This document shows, one piece after another, positions 36,607 through 45,126 of a DNA stretch of 64,000 nucleotides; position 1 is the first letter of the stretch, and each line of letters starts with the position of its first letter. Source of the DNA: Halomonas qaidamensis (lineage in GTDB: Bacteria; Pseudomonadota; Gammaproteobacteria; Pseudomonadales; Halomonadaceae); assembly GCF_025917315.1 (NCBI RefSeq), contig NZ_CP080627.1, positions 3,658,001-3,722,000 on the forward strand. Reading direction: 5' to 3'. The notes under the pieces are model-generated. The model made no database searches. It saw only the letters and a list, made by a program, of their open reading frames with translations, and was not told where the DNA came from. Both the position numbers and the translations under genes were made by a program.

Positions 36607-36904
36607 ATTCCATCTCCTCGATCGCTGTTCAATACTGCTTAAATGGTAAGAAAGATTGCCTTTCGGCTTACCAATTCCTGTGGTGTTCTCTCTTACTCAC
36701 ATACTTGCATTCGTTATGCCAAAAGCCAAAAAAAAACAATAATTTTTTAATAAACAAAAACTTAAGGAAAAAACAGAGGCGCAAGCACAACATAAGTCTT
36801 TCGAAATAAGGGAGGCAAACTGGTTAGAAATGGCACATGAGCATTATGTATCCATACTTATATGACAGCATGGCACACTTATACAATATTTGTATTTACA
36901 AGCC
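36607..36904 (-). promoter_or_regulatory. AT-rich gap between phoR and exported protein B
   Basis: About 300 bases without a gene. The part nearest the exported-protein gene is strongly A/T rich with long A- and T-runs (36728-36765). Near the phoR end, on the minus strand, CTGTCATATAA at about 36858-36868 matches one half of a Pho box, but the second repeat is not recognisable. It probably carries the promoter of the exported-protein gene. Confidence 0.35.
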
Positions 36905-38212
36905 CTATGTCAGGCTATGCTCGTTTTCAACAATCCGGGAGGAGGGAAAAACACAGCGAAAGAGGGCTCCTTCGCCAGGATGGGATTCAATGTGTAGCAG
37001 TGCATCATGTCTTAGTAGTACATGCTTCACAATCGCAAGGCCAAGGCCCGTGCCACCCGTCGCTGTACTACGCCCTTTATCAACACGGTAAAAGCGCTCT
37101 GTTAGGCGTGGAATATGAACCGGGTCTATCCCTTCACCGTCATCATCAACGTCAATGCAGGCGCCACCATTTGGTAGCGTTTTCCAGCGAAGCGTTATCT
37201 GACTTCCTGTTGGGGTATACCGCACAGCGTTAAAGGCAAGGTTAGAAACAGCACTATGCAGCTCTTGTTCGCTACCAATGAGCCGCGCATCACTCTCAAG
37301 CACAACATGAACACTGTGTTGTTGATTAGAAAGTGCAAGCGCATCGCGGCGGATACTATCGAGTAACGGTCCTACCGCTAGCGGTTGGTGATCCTCTCCC
37401 CCTTGATCAATTTCTAACCGCGAAAGTAGCAGCAAATCATTGACCAAATTTTGCATGCGTTTAGTCTGCTCTTCCATCTGGCCAATCCCGCGACCTAACC
37501 GCGGCGGCAACTGATCTTTCAGCTCGCCGTAGGTTTCTAAATACCCCGTTAACACTGTAAGCGGGGTACGTAGCTCATGGGAAACGTTCGCCACAAAGTC
37601 ACGACGCATCTGCTCTAAACGATGGAGGCGAGTAATATCTCGCGCCATTACTAAGCGTTCATCATCGCCATAAAGGGTAATTTGATATTGAAGGATGCGC
37701 CGTTCATCGATGGGCGACGTCAAGGTTAGCGGCTCACCGTACTTACACGCGTTAAAATAGCTGATAAATCTTGGGTCACGAAGCAGGTTGGTAATGTGCT
37801 GGCCACGGTCATGAGCCGTTTGTAGGCCCAGCATTTCTGTCGCTGCGCTGTTCCACCACTCTAGGTCACCATGCCGGTCCAACATAACTACGCTATCACG
37901 CATTGCTTCAGATGATTCCTGAATACGTGCCAACGTCGCGCGTAAGCGGTTCTGGGTAATCCGTTGGCTTTTTTGATAGCGATACAAGCGATCAAATAGC
38001 TCACCCCATATCCCGTTCGCTGCGGGGGGTTCATCATGGGGATGAAGCGTTAACCATTTAAATAGCGCACGTAGTTGACGTAAATGGTAGCCAAGACAAA
38101 CGGTAAGGCCCGCCGCTAGACCGATGCCTGGAACTGCCACCAGCCACCCTAGGAAAAGGCCTAGCATTGCCCACAAAACAAAGCGCCACAGTTCTCGGCT
38201 CCACAAACGCAC
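36905..38212 (-). CDS. phoR: Phosphate regulon sensor histidine kinase PhoR
   Basis: The 435-residue membrane kinase has two N-terminal helices (about 8-45), a DUF3329/charged linker, a PAS domain (about 100-190), the HisKA box with phospho-acceptor His212 in FVANVSHELRTPLTVLTGYLE, and a HATPase domain with N-box NLAFNAVRYTP, DDGEGID and GGTGLGLAIVKHVL. It phosphorylates PhoB when phosphate is scarce and is inhibited via PstB/PhoU. It starts with GTG two bases after the phoB stop, so the two are one operon. Confidence 0.96.
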   Translation of the reverse strand: MRLWSRELWRFVLWAMLGLFLGWLVAVPGIGLAAGLTVCLGYHLRQLRALFKWLTLHPHDEPPAANGIWGELFDRLYRYQKSQRITQNRLRATLARIQESSEAMRDSVVMLDRHGDLEWWNSAATEMLGLQTAHDRGQHITNLLRDPRFISYFNACKYGEPLTLTSPIDERRILQYQITLYGDDERLVMARDITRLHRLEQMRRDFVANVSHELRTPLTVLTGYLETYGELKDQLPPRLGRGIGQMEEQTKRMQNLVNDLLLLSRLEIDQGGEDHQPLAVGPLLDSIRRDALALSNQQHSVHVVLESDARLIGSEQELHSAVSNLAFNAVRYTPTGSQITLRWKTLPNGGACIDVDDDGEGIDPVHIPRLTERFYRVDKGRSTATGGTGLGLAIVKHVLLRHDALLHIESHPGEGALFRCVFPSSRIVENEHSLT

Positions 38213-38214
38213 GG

Positions 38215-38904
38215 TTACACCCGGGCAGAGAAGCGGTATCCAGTGCCACGCACCGTTTGAATAAGGTTTTGGTGGGCTTCCCCGAGGGCCTTGCGTAAAC
38301 GACGAATGTGGACGTCTACGGTACGCTCTTCAACATACACGTTACCGCCCCACACTTGATCAAGTAACTGGCTACGTGTGTAAGCGCGTTCTTGGTGGGT
38401 CATAAAGAACTGCAGCAAACGATACTCTGTCGGCCCCATTTCCAATGCTTTGCCATAAGCGCTCACCCGATGGCTGACAGGATCTAAAAGCAAGCCATTG
38501 ATTTCGATAGGATCTTCGACGCCACGAGGCGTAGTACGGCGTAACACTGCTTTTAAGCGCGCTACCAGCTCACGGGGCGAAAAAGGTTTGGTGATATAGT
38601 CATCAGCGCCAGCTTCAAGCCCCTGAATCTTATTATCCTCTTCGCCTTTGGCGGTTAGCATGATTATAGGCACTTCTGCTGTCGCTTCTTCACGCTTCAA
38701 ACGCCTTGCCAGTTCAATACCACTGGTACCGGGCATCATCCAATCCAGCAAAAGTAGATCTGGCTGATGGTCAACCATCATGGCGTGGGCATCCTGGGCG
38801 TTATCCGCTTCAAGTACGCGATAGTCAGCCATTTCAAGCGCCACGGCGATCATTTCGCGGATAGGCGCTTCATCATCGACAATCAAAACGGTCTTGGCGG
38901 TCAT
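38215..38904 (-). CDS. phoB: Phosphate regulon response regulator PhoB
   Basis: The 229-residue OmpR-family regulator has a receiver domain (1-120: acidic pocket DDE at 10-12, phospho-acceptor Asp54 in [10 protein letters not shown], Lys in [20 protein letters not shown]) and a winged-helix DNA-binding domain (about 130-227, [20 protein letters not shown]). It activates phosphate-starvation genes at Pho boxes. The start [12 protein letters not shown] is the family-typical one; the frame extends 18 codons upstream. A Pho box lies about 100 bases upstream, so it is autoregulated. Confidence 0.97.
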   Translation of the reverse strand: MTAKTVLIVDDEAPIREMIAVALEMADYRVLEADNAQDAHAMMVDHQPDLLLLDWMMPGTSGIELARRLKREEATAEVPIIMLTAKGEEDNKIQGLEAGADDYITKPFSPRELVARLKAVLRRTTPRGVEDPIEINGLLLDPVSHRVSAYGKALEMGPTEYRLLQFFMTHQERAYTRSQLLDQVWGGNVYVEERTVDVHIRRLRKALGEAHQNLIQTVRGTGYRFSARV

Positions 38905-39000
38905 TCCAGGGGCCTCACGGTGTTCAATGAAAACTGGTTCGAAAGAACAGTTCAACAAAACAGTTCAGTGACATGTCAATGACGATAACACCATGACTTG

Positions 39001-39018
39001 ATGACAATTCTATGACAA
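39001..39018 (-). promoter_or_regulatory. Pho box upstream of phoB
   Basis: On the minus strand, TTGTCATAGAATTGTCAT gives two perfect TTGTCAT repeats with a four-base spacer and 11-base period, the PhoB recognition pattern. It lies between the ubiA stop and phoB, about 100 bases before the phoB start, consistent with positive autoregulation of phoBR. Confidence 0.85.
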
Positions 39019-39027
39019 AGACGATAT

Positions 39028-39918
39028 TTAGCCAGTGATTGGCCACCAACTCAGTACTATTCCTGCAAAAATCAATAAGCCAGACCAGTGATTGTTTAGA
39101 AATGCTTGGAAACAGCGGTCACGCTCACGGCCAGCAATTAGCCGCTGTTGGTGGGCAAACGTAGCGGCCATCCCCGTTAACCCAAGCCAGAAAAACCCTC
39201 CCAAACCAACACGTATTCCCACCCATGCAAGTAGCAACAATGTCGCTGCTTGCAGCACACCAATGATAAAGCGGTCAGCACTACCAAACAGCACCGCGGT
39301 AGATTTAATGCCAATTTTAAGGTCATCGTCGCGGTCGACCATGGCGTATTGGGTATCGTAAGCCACTGTCCATAAAACGTTCGCACTAAACAACAGCCAC
39401 GCTTCAAACGGAACGTACCCCAATACTGCACCGAATGCCATGGGGATCGCCCAAGAAAACGCCGCTCCTAAAAACACTTGTGGGAAGTGGGTATACCGCT
39501 TCATAAAGGGGTAAATAAACGCTAAAACAACACCGCCGATTGAAAGCAGCACCGTAAACCAGTTGGTCAGCAACACTAAAACGAAAGCGGCGGCAACCAG
39601 CGCGATAAACAGTAGCTGCGCTTCGGTTTCACTGATACGCCCAGTGGCTAATGGGCGATGCTTAGTGCGCTTTACATGGCCATCAAAGTGACGGTCAGCG
39701 TAATCATTGACCACGCAGCCCGCGGCACGCATCACATACACACCAGCAATAAAAATTAGCAGCACATTACGCTCAGGCACACCGTCAGCCGCTATCCAAA
39801 GCGCCCATAACGTTGGCCACATCAGTAGCCAGGTGCCAATCGGGCGATCTAAGCGCATTAAATGTAAAAAATCTGCCACTCGGGCCCATCCCGTTGGCCG
39901 CAACAGAGAACGATCCAT
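39028..39918 (-). CDS. ubiA: 4-hydroxybenzoate polyprenyltransferase
   Basis: UbiA attaches the polyprenyl tail to 4-hydroxybenzoate in ubiquinone synthesis. The 296-residue protein has about eight membrane helices and both Asp-rich prenyl-diphosphate motifs: [20 protein letters not shown] (about residue 70) and [17 protein letters not shown] (about 195). It follows ubiC by about 34 bases on the same strand and precedes phoB. Confidence 0.96.
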   Translation of the reverse strand: MDRSLLRPTGWARVADFLHLMRLDRPIGTWLLMWPTLWALWIAADGVPERNVLLIFIAGVYVMRAAGCVVNDYADRHFDGHVKRTKHRPLATGRISETEAQLLFIALVAAAFVLVLLTNWFTVLLSIGGVVLAFIYPFMKRYTHFPQVFLGAAFSWAIPMAFGAVLGYVPFEAWLLFSANVLWTVAYDTQYAMVDRDDDLKIGIKSTAVLFGSADRFIIGVLQAATLLLLAWVGIRVGLGGFFWLGLTGMAATFAHQQRLIAGRERDRCFQAFLNNHWSGLLIFAGIVLSWWPITG

Positions 39919-39952
39919 GCTTACCTCTCAAAAAGAATACGCTGGCACTAGC

Positions 39953-40549
39953 CTAGCGCGAAGGCAGGTCAAGATCATCTGCCATGCTTGATAAAAAGTA
40001 TTCCTGTACCAATAGCGACAGTCCGCTGTGCTGAAACACTGAGCGCCGCCCCCATACACTGTCTGCCAATAGCGCAGACTGTTCGACGACAAAACGTGGC
40101 TGATGGCGGGTAGCGTAAAGCGGTCCACGCACTAGATCGGGCTGTCGAAACAACCAACTGCCTAACGAGCGCTCGCCCAGCCCTTCCAAGCCTTTGCCTT
40201 GTAACTGGCTAAGTGGCGCTACCGAGCGCGCAACCACCCAAGGTTTATTTCCCACACACAGTGCCACTTCCCTTAGCCAGGCATAGCGTCGCGGGGCAAT
40301 GCCAAGCGCCAGCGCTTCATCACGCAGGGGAAAACCAACCGTTTGGCGCAGCAGTTGCACCCGAAACGCCTTGATGTCGCCTGCGACGGTTAGCCGTGTT
40401 GTCAAGGAATCCTTCGAGGCTACCCACTGCCACCACGGGGCGCTCATCCCAGGACGAGCCGCCGCAACGGGTAGCCAATGAGTAAATAGTCGATGAGTAA
40501 CGAGTTGGTGAGGGACTAGAGAGGCTTGCCGAAAAGTAGGGGCGTTCAC
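39953..40549 (-). CDS. ubiC: Chorismate lyase
   Basis: UbiC cleaves chorismate to 4-hydroxybenzoate, the step before UbiA. The family is divergent. The 198-residue product shows WLVA-type features such as SLTTRLTVAGDIKAFRVQLLRQ, YAWLREVALCVGNKPWVVARSVAP and the conserved Glu region LVQEYFL near the C-terminus. I chose GTG at 40549 because GGAG lies six bases upstream; the open frame to 40657 overlaps the divergent flavoprotein gene. Adjacency to ubiA strongly supports the call. Confidence 0.86.
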   Translation of the reverse strand: MNAPTFRQASLVPHQLVTHRLFTHWLPVAAARPGMSAPWWQWVASKDSLTTRLTVAGDIKAFRVQLLRQTVGFPLRDEALALGIAPRRYAWLREVALCVGNKPWVVARSVAPLSQLQGKGLEGLGERSLGSWLFRQPDLVRGPLYATRHQPRFVVEQSALLADSVWGRRSVFQHSGLSLLVQEYFLSSMADDLDLPSR

Positions 40550-40636
40550 CAGGGTCTCCGAGGCGGTCAATACATATAGAGCTAGTGTAACATGGTGACC
40601 ATACTGGCTTTTGTTCCACCGACTTTTGGTGACTGC

Positions 40637-41830
40637 ATGCCCGCAATCGATACACAACTACTGTCCAACTCACATTCAGCGCTGATTATTATTGGCACTG
40701 GCATGGCGGGGATTGGCCTTGCACGAGCCTTGCGCCGGCAAGGCGATACACGCACCATTACCCTCATCAGCGCGGATAGCGGCGATGATTACAGTAAACC
40801 GCTGCTCTCCACCGGCTTTGCGAAGCGCTTAACGCCCGACCAGCTGGCACAGCGCAGCGCCCGCGACGTTGCCGAAGAGCTTAATGCCGAGCTAATTACC
40901 CACACCCAGGTCGTACACCTGCATGTGGATAACCAGCGCATAGTACTCAGTAACGGTCATCAGCTTCACTACGATGACCTTGTACTAGCGACTGGCGCGG
41001 CGCCACGTACACCCTTTAGCGTGCCGGAAAACGTCGCCAAACGGTGCTTTACGGTGAACGATTTAGACGAGTATCGCCGCTTTTATGATGCCTTGGCGGC
41101 AGCGCCTGCACGGGTAGCAATTGTGGGGGCTGGCTTGGTGGGCTGTGAATTCGCTAATGACTTATATGCTGGCGGCCATCAAGTCACCCTTATTGCGCCA
41201 GAGCGCGCGCCACTGCCACGTCTACTGCCCGAACCGTTAGGCCAAGCACTGGGTAACGCTTTTCAAGCAGCAGGTATTCAGCTTGCTTTAGGGCGCACCC
41301 TACAAACACTGACGCTTAACCCCGACAATGCCCTATCGCTGCACCTTGATAATGGCGACCACTATGTTGCCGACATAGCGTTACTGGCCACCGGCTTAAC
41401 GCCGCGCAGCGAGCTTGCAGAAACTGCCGGGCTGGCGGTGTCCCGCAGCGGCATCATGGTTGACCGCCAATTACGCACCTCGCAACCCCACATATTTGCG
41501 TTAGGCGATGTGGCTTGCGTTGAGGACGTAAATGCAATGTACGTGCAGCCCTTGCAAGCGTGCATAAAAGCGCTGACATCGACACTTACCGGAAAGCCAA
41601 CCAGCGTCAGCTTTGGCGCATGGCCTGTGATAGTAAAAACGCCCTTACTACCCGTTGTTGCCTACCCACCTGCAACCACGCCAGCACGGTGGCAAATTGA
41701 GGGAGAAGGAAACGAAATGACAGCCATTGCTGAAAATAAAGACGGACGTTTGATTGGATTTGCGTTGACAGGTGGCTGCGTGAGAAGGAAAGTGGAGCTT
41801 TCCAGAACGGCCCCTGCGCTGCTAGGCTGA
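40637..41830 (+). CDS. Rubredoxin-NAD(+) reductase-like FAD flavoprotein
   Basis: The 397-residue pyridine-nucleotide-disulfide oxidoreductase-fold protein has an N-terminal FAD motif IIIGTGMAGIGLARALR, LVLATGAAPRTPF, a second Rossmann motif VAIVGAGLVGCEFANDL for NAD(P)H, and IFALGDVACVEDVNAMYVQPL, where FAD is bound. It resembles AlkT-type rubredoxin reductases, which lie at this position (near ubiC, upstream of an HU gene) in Pseudomonas. The rubredoxin genes found beside it there are absent here. The ATG at 40637 is preferred; one at 40592 is possible. Confidence 0.85.
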   Translation: MPAIDTQLLSNSHSALIIIGTGMAGIGLARALRRQGDTRTITLISADSGDDYSKPLLSTGFAKRLTPDQLAQRSARDVAEELNAELITHTQVVHLHVDNQRIVLSNGHQLHYDDLVLATGAAPRTPFSVPENVAKRCFTVNDLDEYRRFYDALAAAPARVAIVGAGLVGCEFANDLYAGGHQVTLIAPERAPLPRLLPEPLGQALGNAFQAAGIQLALGRTLQTLTLNPDNALSLHLDNGDHYVADIALLATGLTPRSELAETAGLAVSRSGIMVDRQLRTSQPHIFALGDVACVEDVNAMYVQPLQACIKALTSTLTGKPTSVSFGAWPVIVKTPLLPVVAYPPATTPARWQIEGEGNEMTAIAENKDGRLIGFALTGGCVRRKVELSRTAPALLG

Positions 41831-41934
41831 TTCTCGCCGCATTTACGGCTAAGCTGAAAAAGCTAACCAGCTGAGCAATGCTGCTAATAACATCGATGAA
41901 CTTACGCTTGATTTTCACATAGGGAGATACCTTT

Positions 41935-42207
41935 ATGCGCAAACCTGAACTCGCCGCCGCCATTGCTGAAAGCGCTGATCTATCCAAAGACAAAGCAGGT
42001 CAAGTGCTCAACGTTATCTTGGACGAAATCACCAATAGCGTGGCCAAAGGTGAAGATGTCGCTCTCATTGGTTTTGGAACGTTTACCGTGCGCGAACGTG
42101 CTGCACGTACTGGCAAAAATCCACAAACTGGCGCGCCACTGCAGATTCCTGCCAGCAAAAACGTTGCGTTTAAGCCAGGCAAAGCGCTTAAGGACGCCGT
42201 TTCCTAA
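41935..42207 (+). CDS. hup: HU-family DNA-binding protein
   Basis: The 90-residue nucleoid protein has the DNABII pattern: helical body (1-45), GFGTFTVRERAARTGKNPQTGAPLQIPA beta-arm with the signature region and intercalating Pro, then KNVAFKPGKALKDAV. It binds and bends DNA non-specifically as a dimer. AGGGAG lies upstream. Its TAA overlaps the next ATG (TAATG), so the two genes form a coupled pair. Confidence 0.96.
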   Translation: MRKPELAAAIAESADLSKDKAGQVLNVILDEITNSVAKGEDVALIGFGTFTVRERAARTGKNPQTGAPLQIPASKNVAFKPGKALKDAVS

Positions 42208-42563
42208 TGAAACTCAAGCTGACGCTGTGGCTACTGAGCTTACTGCTTAAAAGAGCCCTGCGACGCAAACCGCGCTTTCGGGAACAGCTTGAGCGAATGC
42301 GCGGTCTGGACTGGGGTGTTGCCACGGAAGACCTAAGCATTGCACGGTATTATCGAATGTCACCAAAAGGCATCACTACCGGCAAAGGCTTGCCCGTTGA
42401 CCTAGACCTTGAGCTACGTTTCCGCGATCAAGATACCGCGTTAAAAATACTCAAGAAACCTACACAACAGGCCTTTCTCGACGGTATGCTAGCCGGTGAA
42501 GTTCGCCTAGTGGGCGACTCTGCTGATATGAACAAGCTACAGAAGCTACTGAAAAATATGTAA
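42207..42563 (+). CDS. Conserved small protein translated with HU, possible SCP2-like fold
   Basis: The 118-residue protein has an N-terminal hydrophobic/basic stretch (LKLTLWLLSLLLKRALRRKPRF) that could be a membrane anchor. A region ending DLDLELRFRDQDTALKILKKPTQQAFLDGMLAGEVRLVGDSADMNKLQKLL follows, which recalls sterol-carrier-protein-2 domains. It is coupled to HU by a TAATG overlap, an arrangement also seen in Pseudomonas. Function unknown; the SCP2 suggestion is tentative. Confidence 0.75.
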   Translation: MKLKLTLWLLSLLLKRALRRKPRFREQLERMRGLDWGVATEDLSIARYYRMSPKGITTGKGLPVDLDLELRFRDQDTALKILKKPTQQAFLDGMLAGEVRLVGDSADMNKLQKLLKNM

Positions 42564-42568
42564 TAAAC

Positions 42569-42599
42569 AGCCCGCCACCTTAAAGTGGCGGGCTTTTTT
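42569..42599 (+). terminator. Terminator of the HU operon
   Basis: AGCCCGCCAC and GTGGCGGGCT form a 10-bp GC-rich stem around CTTAAA, followed by six Ts; a strong rho-independent terminator six bases after the stop codon. Confidence 0.93.
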
Positions 42600-42865
42600 C
42601 TTCCTTTCTTTTTGTTTACCACTCAGCGTGTAAAGCATTGCCCAACCGGGCGGTGATATAAGCGTGTACCGCCAAGGTGCTGTATTGATGCGGGTTGGGG
42701 CGAGTTTGTCCGCCCACTCACCTATAAAGCCGGCTGGGCGGGGAGTGTCAGTAAACGTGAGGGAGAACACTGTCATTGATAACGGCAGGTAAAGACAAGC
42801 ACAGGCCATTCCCTCTATACTAATTATTAAACTAAAGTCTAAAAAAGAGAACGCTAAGAGCCTCT
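42600..42865. other. Gap between the HU operon and yccS
   Basis: About 265 bases. The left part is G/C rich and codes in one minus-strand frame for about 87 residues, but that frame runs through the HU terminator and has no ribosome-binding site, so I do not call it. The right 60 bases are A/T rich and should contain the promoter of the YccS-type gene. Confidence 0.3.
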
Positions 42866-45112
42866 ATGCCGATATCCTTGCCTTTGCGGCGTCTTTGGAC
42901 CCTAGATAAGTTCGCCTATAGCCTGCGCGTGTTTATCGCGTTCAGTGGGGCGTTGCTATTTAGTGGTTTTGCGGGTGACATCGCGCTGGTGATTCCGCTA
43001 TTTTTGGGCATTATTGCGAGCGCTCTTTCTGAAACCGATGACAGCTGGCAGGGACGCTTACAAGCACTACTAGTCACCCTTGCTTGCTTTGCTTCAGCCT
43101 CGTTTATCGTTCAGTGGCTTTTCCCATGGCCGTGGTTGTTTGCAGTAGGGCTAGCAGTTTCTACCTTCACTTTGATTATGCTGGGTGCCATTGGCCAACG
43201 ATACGCCACCATTGCCTCGGGCACATTAATCCTATCGATCTATTCGATGATCAACATTGAACAGCACGGTGGCGTTGACGAAGACGTGGCTGCCCGACAA
43301 TGGCTGTTGCTTGCCGGGGCAGCGTGGTACGGATTTATTTCGATCTTATGGTGCGCCTTTTTTTCGCGTCAACCGGTTAAGCAAAGCATGGCCAGGGTAT
43401 ATAAAGCGCTAGGTGAATTTTTAATATTGAAGTCGGCGCTGTTTGAACCTGTTCGTGGGGTAGACCTGGAAGCCCGTCGTGTGGCACTAGCTAGACAAAA
43501 CGGCAAGGTGGTCGATGCCCTCAACCAAGCAAAAGAGATGATTTTCCGCCGCTTAGAAGGCCAGCGCGGCAGCCGCAAACTGAACCGCTATCTACAGGTC
43601 TATTTTATCGCCCAGGATATTCACGAACGGGCAAGTTCTACTCACTACCCTTATAGCGCACTCACTGAAGCTTTTTTCCACCACGATGTCCTCTTTCGTT
43701 GCCAACGACTTTTAGACCAGCAAGGACGAGCCTGCCGACAGCTAGCCAAGTCGCTGCTACTTAACCGCCCCTTTGGTCATGAACAGAGCGAGCAGGCACT
43801 CGCCGATCTACGTGCCTCTATCGCCAACCTAAACGAACAGGGAAAAGCAGAATGGCGTCCGCTGATGCATCCACTCAATGCGCTTGCCGACAATCTCACT
43901 ACCCTGGAAGCGCAGATTGCCAGCGCCCATAACCCAGACACCAATGATAGCCACCGTGATAGCTCTCTTTATGATCGCTCTCCGTCTAGCGTGCTAGAAG
44001 CATGGAAACGTATTCAGCTAAATTTGACGCTGAACTCTCCAACATTTCGCCATGCATTACGCCTATCGATTGCACTATTAGTGGGTTATGGACTGCTCCA
44101 GTGGCTCGACCCAGAACAGGGGTTTTGGATTTTGCTAACCACACTATTTGTCTGCCGTCCTAACTTTGCCACCACGCGGCGCTTTCTCTCCCAGCGTATT
44201 CTGGGCACCGTGCTTGGCTTAATTGCCGGCTGGGCGTCGATTAGCCTATTCCCCCAGGCCAGCATTCAAAGCATGATTGCAGTGGCAGCGGGAGTCTCAT
44301 TTTTTGCCAACCGTGAAAAGCATTATGTGATCGCCACCGCCTCTATCACCCTCCTAGTGTTATGTAGCTTCAACCAAGTAGGTGATGGCTTTAATCTGAT
44401 TTGGCCGCGCCTTTTTGATACCTTGATCGGTTCACTAATTGCAGGGCTGGCAGTATTTTTTATTCTCCCCGACTGGCAAGGCCGCAAACTGTATCGAGAA
44501 GCGGCCAATGTGCTCGTCAACCATCGCCGCTATTTGGATGAAATAGTGCATCAGTACGAGGATGGGAAACAAGACGATTTGGCTTACCGGTTAGCCCGCC
44601 GCAATGCCCATAATGCCGATGCCGCGCTGTCAACGCTGCTTACCAATATGCTCCACGAGCCAGGCCACTACCGTAAACAAGATGCAGACAACGGCCTACG
44701 CTTTCTGGTGCTCTCTAATACGCTGCTGAGCCATTTATCTGCCCTCGGTGCCCATCGTCACCAGTTAGCAGACGATGAAGATGATGCCGCCCTCATGCCA
44801 CTTGCTAAACGTATCAGCAAGCTGATGGGGCAACTCGCAGAACAGCTTGATAAGCGCCAGCCTGTTACTCCGCTGGCCGATCACGTCAACGACCTCCTGG
44901 CACAGCTAGAGCAGAATGCCGTTGACGCATTAGATAAGAAAACTCAGGATGAACAAGGCCTAAAGGAAAATGAAAAAGCCGTGGCGCTTTACCGCCCCAT
45001 ACAAAGTCAGCTCCGCCTGATTGCAGCACAGCTAGGCCCACTTGGTGAAGCCGCCAACCGGTTAACTGACGACCCAGTAGAGAATCACTCTAACGCGAGC
45101 ACCGCTGCTTAG
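42866..45112 (+). CDS. yccS: YccS/FUSC-family inner-membrane protein
   Basis: The 748-residue protein has two clusters of about five to six membrane helices (about 20-175 and 400-520) separated by a soluble domain, with a helical C-terminal domain (about 540-740). This FUSC-like double-cluster layout, and sequence such as HALRLSIALLVGYGLLQWLDPEQGFWILLTTLFVCRPNFATTRRFLSQRILGTVLGL, match YccS/YhfK. Relatives include aromatic-acid exporters, but YccS function is not established. Confidence 0.92.
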   Translation: MPISLPLRRLWTLDKFAYSLRVFIAFSGALLFSGFAGDIALVIPLFLGIIASALSETDDSWQGRLQALLVTLACFASASFIVQWLFPWPWLFAVGLAVSTFTLIMLGAIGQRYATIASGTLILSIYSMINIEQHGGVDEDVAARQWLLLAGAAWYGFISILWCAFFSRQPVKQSMARVYKALGEFLILKSALFEPVRGVDLEARRVALARQNGKVVDALNQAKEMIFRRLEGQRGSRKLNRYLQVYFIAQDIHERASSTHYPYSALTEAFFHHDVLFRCQRLLDQQGRACRQLAKSLLLNRPFGHEQSEQALADLRASIANLNEQGKAEWRPLMHPLNALADNLTTLEAQIASAHNPDTNDSHRDSSLYDRSPSSVLEAWKRIQLNLTLNSPTFRHALRLSIALLVGYGLLQWLDPEQGFWILLTTLFVCRPNFATTRRFLSQRILGTVLGLIAGWASISLFPQASIQSMIAVAAGVSFFANREKHYVIATASITLLVLCSFNQVGDGFNLIWPRLFDTLIGSLIAGLAVFFILPDWQGRKLYREAANVLVNHRRYLDEIVHQYEDGKQDDLAYRLARRNAHNADAALSTLLTNMLHEPGHYRKQDADNGLRFLVLSNTLLSHLSALGAHRHQLADDEDDAALMPLAKRISKLMGQLAEQLDKRQPVTPLADHVNDLLAQLEQNAVDALDKKTQDEQGLKENEKAVALYRPIQSQLRLIAAQLGPLGEAANRLTDDPVENHSNASTAA

Positions 45113-45126
45113 CGTTGCATCACGCC

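Noticed and set aside
36858-36868. Half Pho box (CTGTCATATAA on the minus strand) upstream of the acidic exported-protein gene
   Set aside because: The second repeat is not recognisable, and a single 11-mer match is weak evidence for PhoB control.
42546-42809. An 87-codon minus-strand reading frame between the HU operon and yccS
   Set aside because: It runs through the HU terminator, whose bases supply its C-terminus, has no ribosome-binding site, and shows no recognisable domain.
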